Origin: Balanoglossus misakiensis
Lineage: Eukaryota > Hemichordata
Assembly: GCA_040954595.2 (NCBI GenBank)
Contig: CM082579.2
Location: 10,106,001-10,170,000, forward strand
Length of the DNA stretch: 64,000 bases
Direction: 5' to 3'
Below are positions 61,801-64,000 of the stretch, in pieces. Position 1 is the stretch's first letter, and each line of letters starts with the position of its first letter. The position numbers and the translations under genes are program-made. The notes beneath the pieces were generated by a model. It worked only from the letters and a program-made list of their open reading frames with translations. It was not told the DNA's origin and searched no databases.

Positions 61801-63704
61801 TACAACTGAATGTAACCAACAGGACCATCTGGTTCCAGCACTTTGAAGCTTGTCAAACTGAATTCATTCATCATACACATGACACATAGATCTTCAATGC
61901 AATTAATATAAAATACTTTGGAGCTTCATACACAGTGTTTGCATTCGCATTTCACTGTACACAAAAATACCACTGTCATCATTGTAAATAATCTGTGACT
62001 CATATTGTATCATAGTTTCCATGACAACAAACTGGACAGCTCAGCCAGGCTATCAGCAATTGTCACGTATATACAAAGTCTATCGCTGTTAAATACTGAG
62101 GAAAACGTGATTGAAATGTGGTTTGCCAGAGAGACCTCATTCTGCATCTGTGTTGCAACTCTGAATGCATGTTTTCCCACATAAATTGGTAAATTCTGGG
62201 ATTCTAAAGGGGTGTATTAGCTTGTAATAAATTCCATTACCCCTTTTAAACAGTTTTGCTTTGTGTGCCAACTTTCGGAAGCATATACCCGAACACACAG
62301 GATATGATGTGTTAGTTGAAGTGACAGCAGTTGCTATGGTGACTTGGGCACATGTAAACATGACACCTAAACCTATAGCCTAGATTTCCATTTCAGAAAT
62401 TGCTCTTTAATTTTGATGAATCGAAACATATGCACATGGCCCATGGAACATTACAGTAAACATAATATATTTTTGAATGTGTCTAGAACTAGAAGGGGGT
62501 AGACAGAAATTTCCCCTGGGATAAACAATGCTACATAATCATCGTCTAATGAGAATTTCCTTCAGTCAATCATGGTAAAATAAAATTACAAAAGAAATAG
62601 AATAGTTATTTTTGGATGGTGCTTGCATAATGAAATTCTTGAAATACATGTACTTTTCAACAAACATGTATACTGAATAAATACTGTAAAATGGGAAATT
62701 TTTTCGACAGGAAATTTTCACGATATCAAAGGAGGCAACTATTACGTGATGATTTTTTTATTTTTGCGTTTTTGGGGCTCTCACATACATGTAGTTGGCG
62801 AAAAATTCCAATTTTACGGTATGTAGGAAACTGACTTAATTAGGATCATAAAATACTTTGAGAATTAAAACTTATCTCACCTCATTATTCTTATATGAAA
62901 GTACACCAGCAGTGGCAGGTCTTCCTATGTACTTCTGTCGTAATAACTCCCGTTTTCTCCTTTCTTCTAGTGAACATTTGGCATCAACTGTCATGTGATC
63001 AACAAAGTCAAGACCATGTCACTTTCCGCACTCCATGCACAGACAGTGTTTGTGTTAGTACTGACTTCCAAAATCAAAATTCGTTGTAGAAAATTCGACT
63101 ATTCTACAGATAGTTCATAATAATTTTGTGAGAGTTTCTGCGACTAAGAAATAATACAATACACGTGTATCTAAAATAAATTTAAAGGGAATGGGTCTTC
63201 GTGCCGCGTGGGTGTATCCCCCTTAATGAGAATATGTCCTCCCATACCAGCGCAAACCCCACTGCAGTCGCCACGACCAACTAGGATCTTCAGTTGCTGT
63301 TATACCCAGTCTACATGTATGCTACGTTTGGGTGCTTCGTTTATTCTAAGAATTATCTAATTTCAGGGATTTGTGGATGAACTGTAATGTTTTATATAAA
63401 GAAACAAACGCGGCGAGATGACCCCTTCACTTTAAATTTATGATCAAATACAAGATATACCGGTACATGTACTTCATAAATCATGGTGCATTTTTCATAG
63501 AGATAAAAAAATGCCAATCATGGTTGGTCAATAATCAATACTGTTATCACAGAATTCAATGTTCACTTTGTCTGAACTGAGAAACAGAGTGTGCATCTGC
63601 TCGACTATCTCTATTGTTACCTGTTGCCATGGATACACTTACTGGTATATTTTGCTTTGCCCATGGCTGCATCAGCGTCATGGAAACCTGGTACAGTTCT
63701 GAGT
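58866..63704 (-). CDS. Unrecognised gene, 3' five exons (partial)
   Basis: Exons 63643-63704, 62881-62987, 59948-60020, 59511-59642 and 58866-59077, in matching phase, give 191 residues plus stop; the 5' end is beyond the window. I do not recognise the product. It is a hydrophilic, helical-looking protein with a charged segment (SLEERRKRELLRQKYIGRP), an Ala-rich segment (SPRSAQAAEAWMKVASKQ), then KMVDDSNHKKFADEAVREHV and a basic/Pro-rich C-terminus (PEPPMNGPHFHITDYSKMSK; LLERTPPQSPVV). There are no membrane segments and no signal peptide in the visible part. Intron 59643-59947 starts with GC (AAG|GCAAGT), not GT. The exon at 63643-63704 has a second open frame, but that frame hits a stop in the next exon. 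Confidence 0.8.
59235..59373. mobile_element. hAT-like short MITE
   Basis: CAGTGTTCTCCCCAG at the left and the inverted CTGGGGAGAGAACACTG at the right; CAGTG ends are common in hAT elements. No clean 8-bp duplication is seen. It is intronic in the right-hand gene. Confidence 0.55.
62682..62821. mobile_element. TA-flanked MITE, family D, copy 2
   Basis: TACTGTAAAATGGGAAATTT at the left and AATTTTACGGTA at the right, with an internal GATATCAAAGGAGGCAACTA matching copy 1. It ends 60 bases from the donor of exon 62881-62987 in the right-hand gene. Confidence 0.75.
63182..63435. mobile_element. TTAA-flanked MITE, family C, copy 2 (inverted)
   Basis: Reverse-oriented copy of 56947-57189 over its whole length, with small insertions (for example ACATGT near 63312). 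TTAA lies at both ends (63182-63185 and 63432-63435). It lies in the intron between the first two visible exons of the right-hand gene. Confidence 0.85.
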
Positions 63705-64000
63705 CTGCACGATAAAAACACTCTGTTGAATAAACACACAAAAGAGAGAGAAAATGTGTCAGTTAGAGCACCTGCATGAAAAACAATGATGATCATTCAA
63801 AACTTGTATGGATTTCCCAGCAACTGAAAATTTCAAATGTAAATGTTATTGAAACTGATATAGTCAATGTATTCTTATTTAACGATATATTAATATTTAT
63901 TTTAAGGTAAGTGTGTATGTAATTATCTATCCCAGCATGCACTGCTGCTTTCTGCAACCATGTCACTTGTTAGATATTTTTTAGGGTTCAGTGGGATGGA

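Overview
The window is eukaryotic and almost certainly from an invertebrate animal. It is AT-rich with short GT-AG introns, many tetranucleotide microsatellites, frequent ACATGTACATGTA-type runs, and at least a dozen short inverted-repeat (MITE or fold-back) elements. A marine invertebrate such as a hemichordate, cephalochordate or mollusc fits, but I cannot fix the phylum from sequence alone. There are no prokaryotic features, rRNA, tRNA or CRISPR arrays that I can support.

Layout. (1) 426-1873, minus: the large 5' coding exon of a secreted type-B carboxylesterase/cholinesterase-like protein whose C-terminal exon(s) are missing from the window or unidentified. (2) 6596-36604, minus: one very large gene, reconstructed here as 46 coding exons with consistent splice phase throughout (about 6309 nt, 2102 residues). 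It is a complete ARAP-family signalling protein: SAM, long proline/tyrosine-motif region, PH1, PH2, ArfGAP, ankyrin, PH3, PH4, RhoGAP, RA, PH5, basic tail. (3) 44975-47014, plus: an intronless C2H2 zinc-finger gene of 679 residues. (4) 50846-54298, plus: a four-exon type II membrane sulfotransferase of the WSCD family, 266 residues, without WSC domains. (5) 58866-63704, minus: the last five exons of an unrecognised gene that runs past the right edge; one of its introns uses a GC donor.

The genes are functionally unrelated and form no operon-like unit. ARAP proteins couple phosphoinositide sensing to Arf and Rho inactivation at membranes. The zinc-finger protein is a likely nuclear regulator. 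The esterase and sulfotransferase are secretory-pathway enzymes. Gaps between genes and introns are occupied by transposon-derived repeats. These include four different TTAA-flanked inverted-repeat families or singletons, a 3-bp-TSD type, a TA-TSD type, a 110-bp palindrome with a 9-bp target duplication, a nested insertion, and a rearranged GIY-YIG (Penelope-like) remnant.

I found no convincing undescribed multi-gene system. The most notable items are the unusually long first coding exon of ARAP, with repeated YDEL/YDVL-type motifs and polyproline; a symmetric candidate cassette exon inside PH1; the probable loss of the catalytic histidine in the esterase; and the density and nesting of the MITEs.
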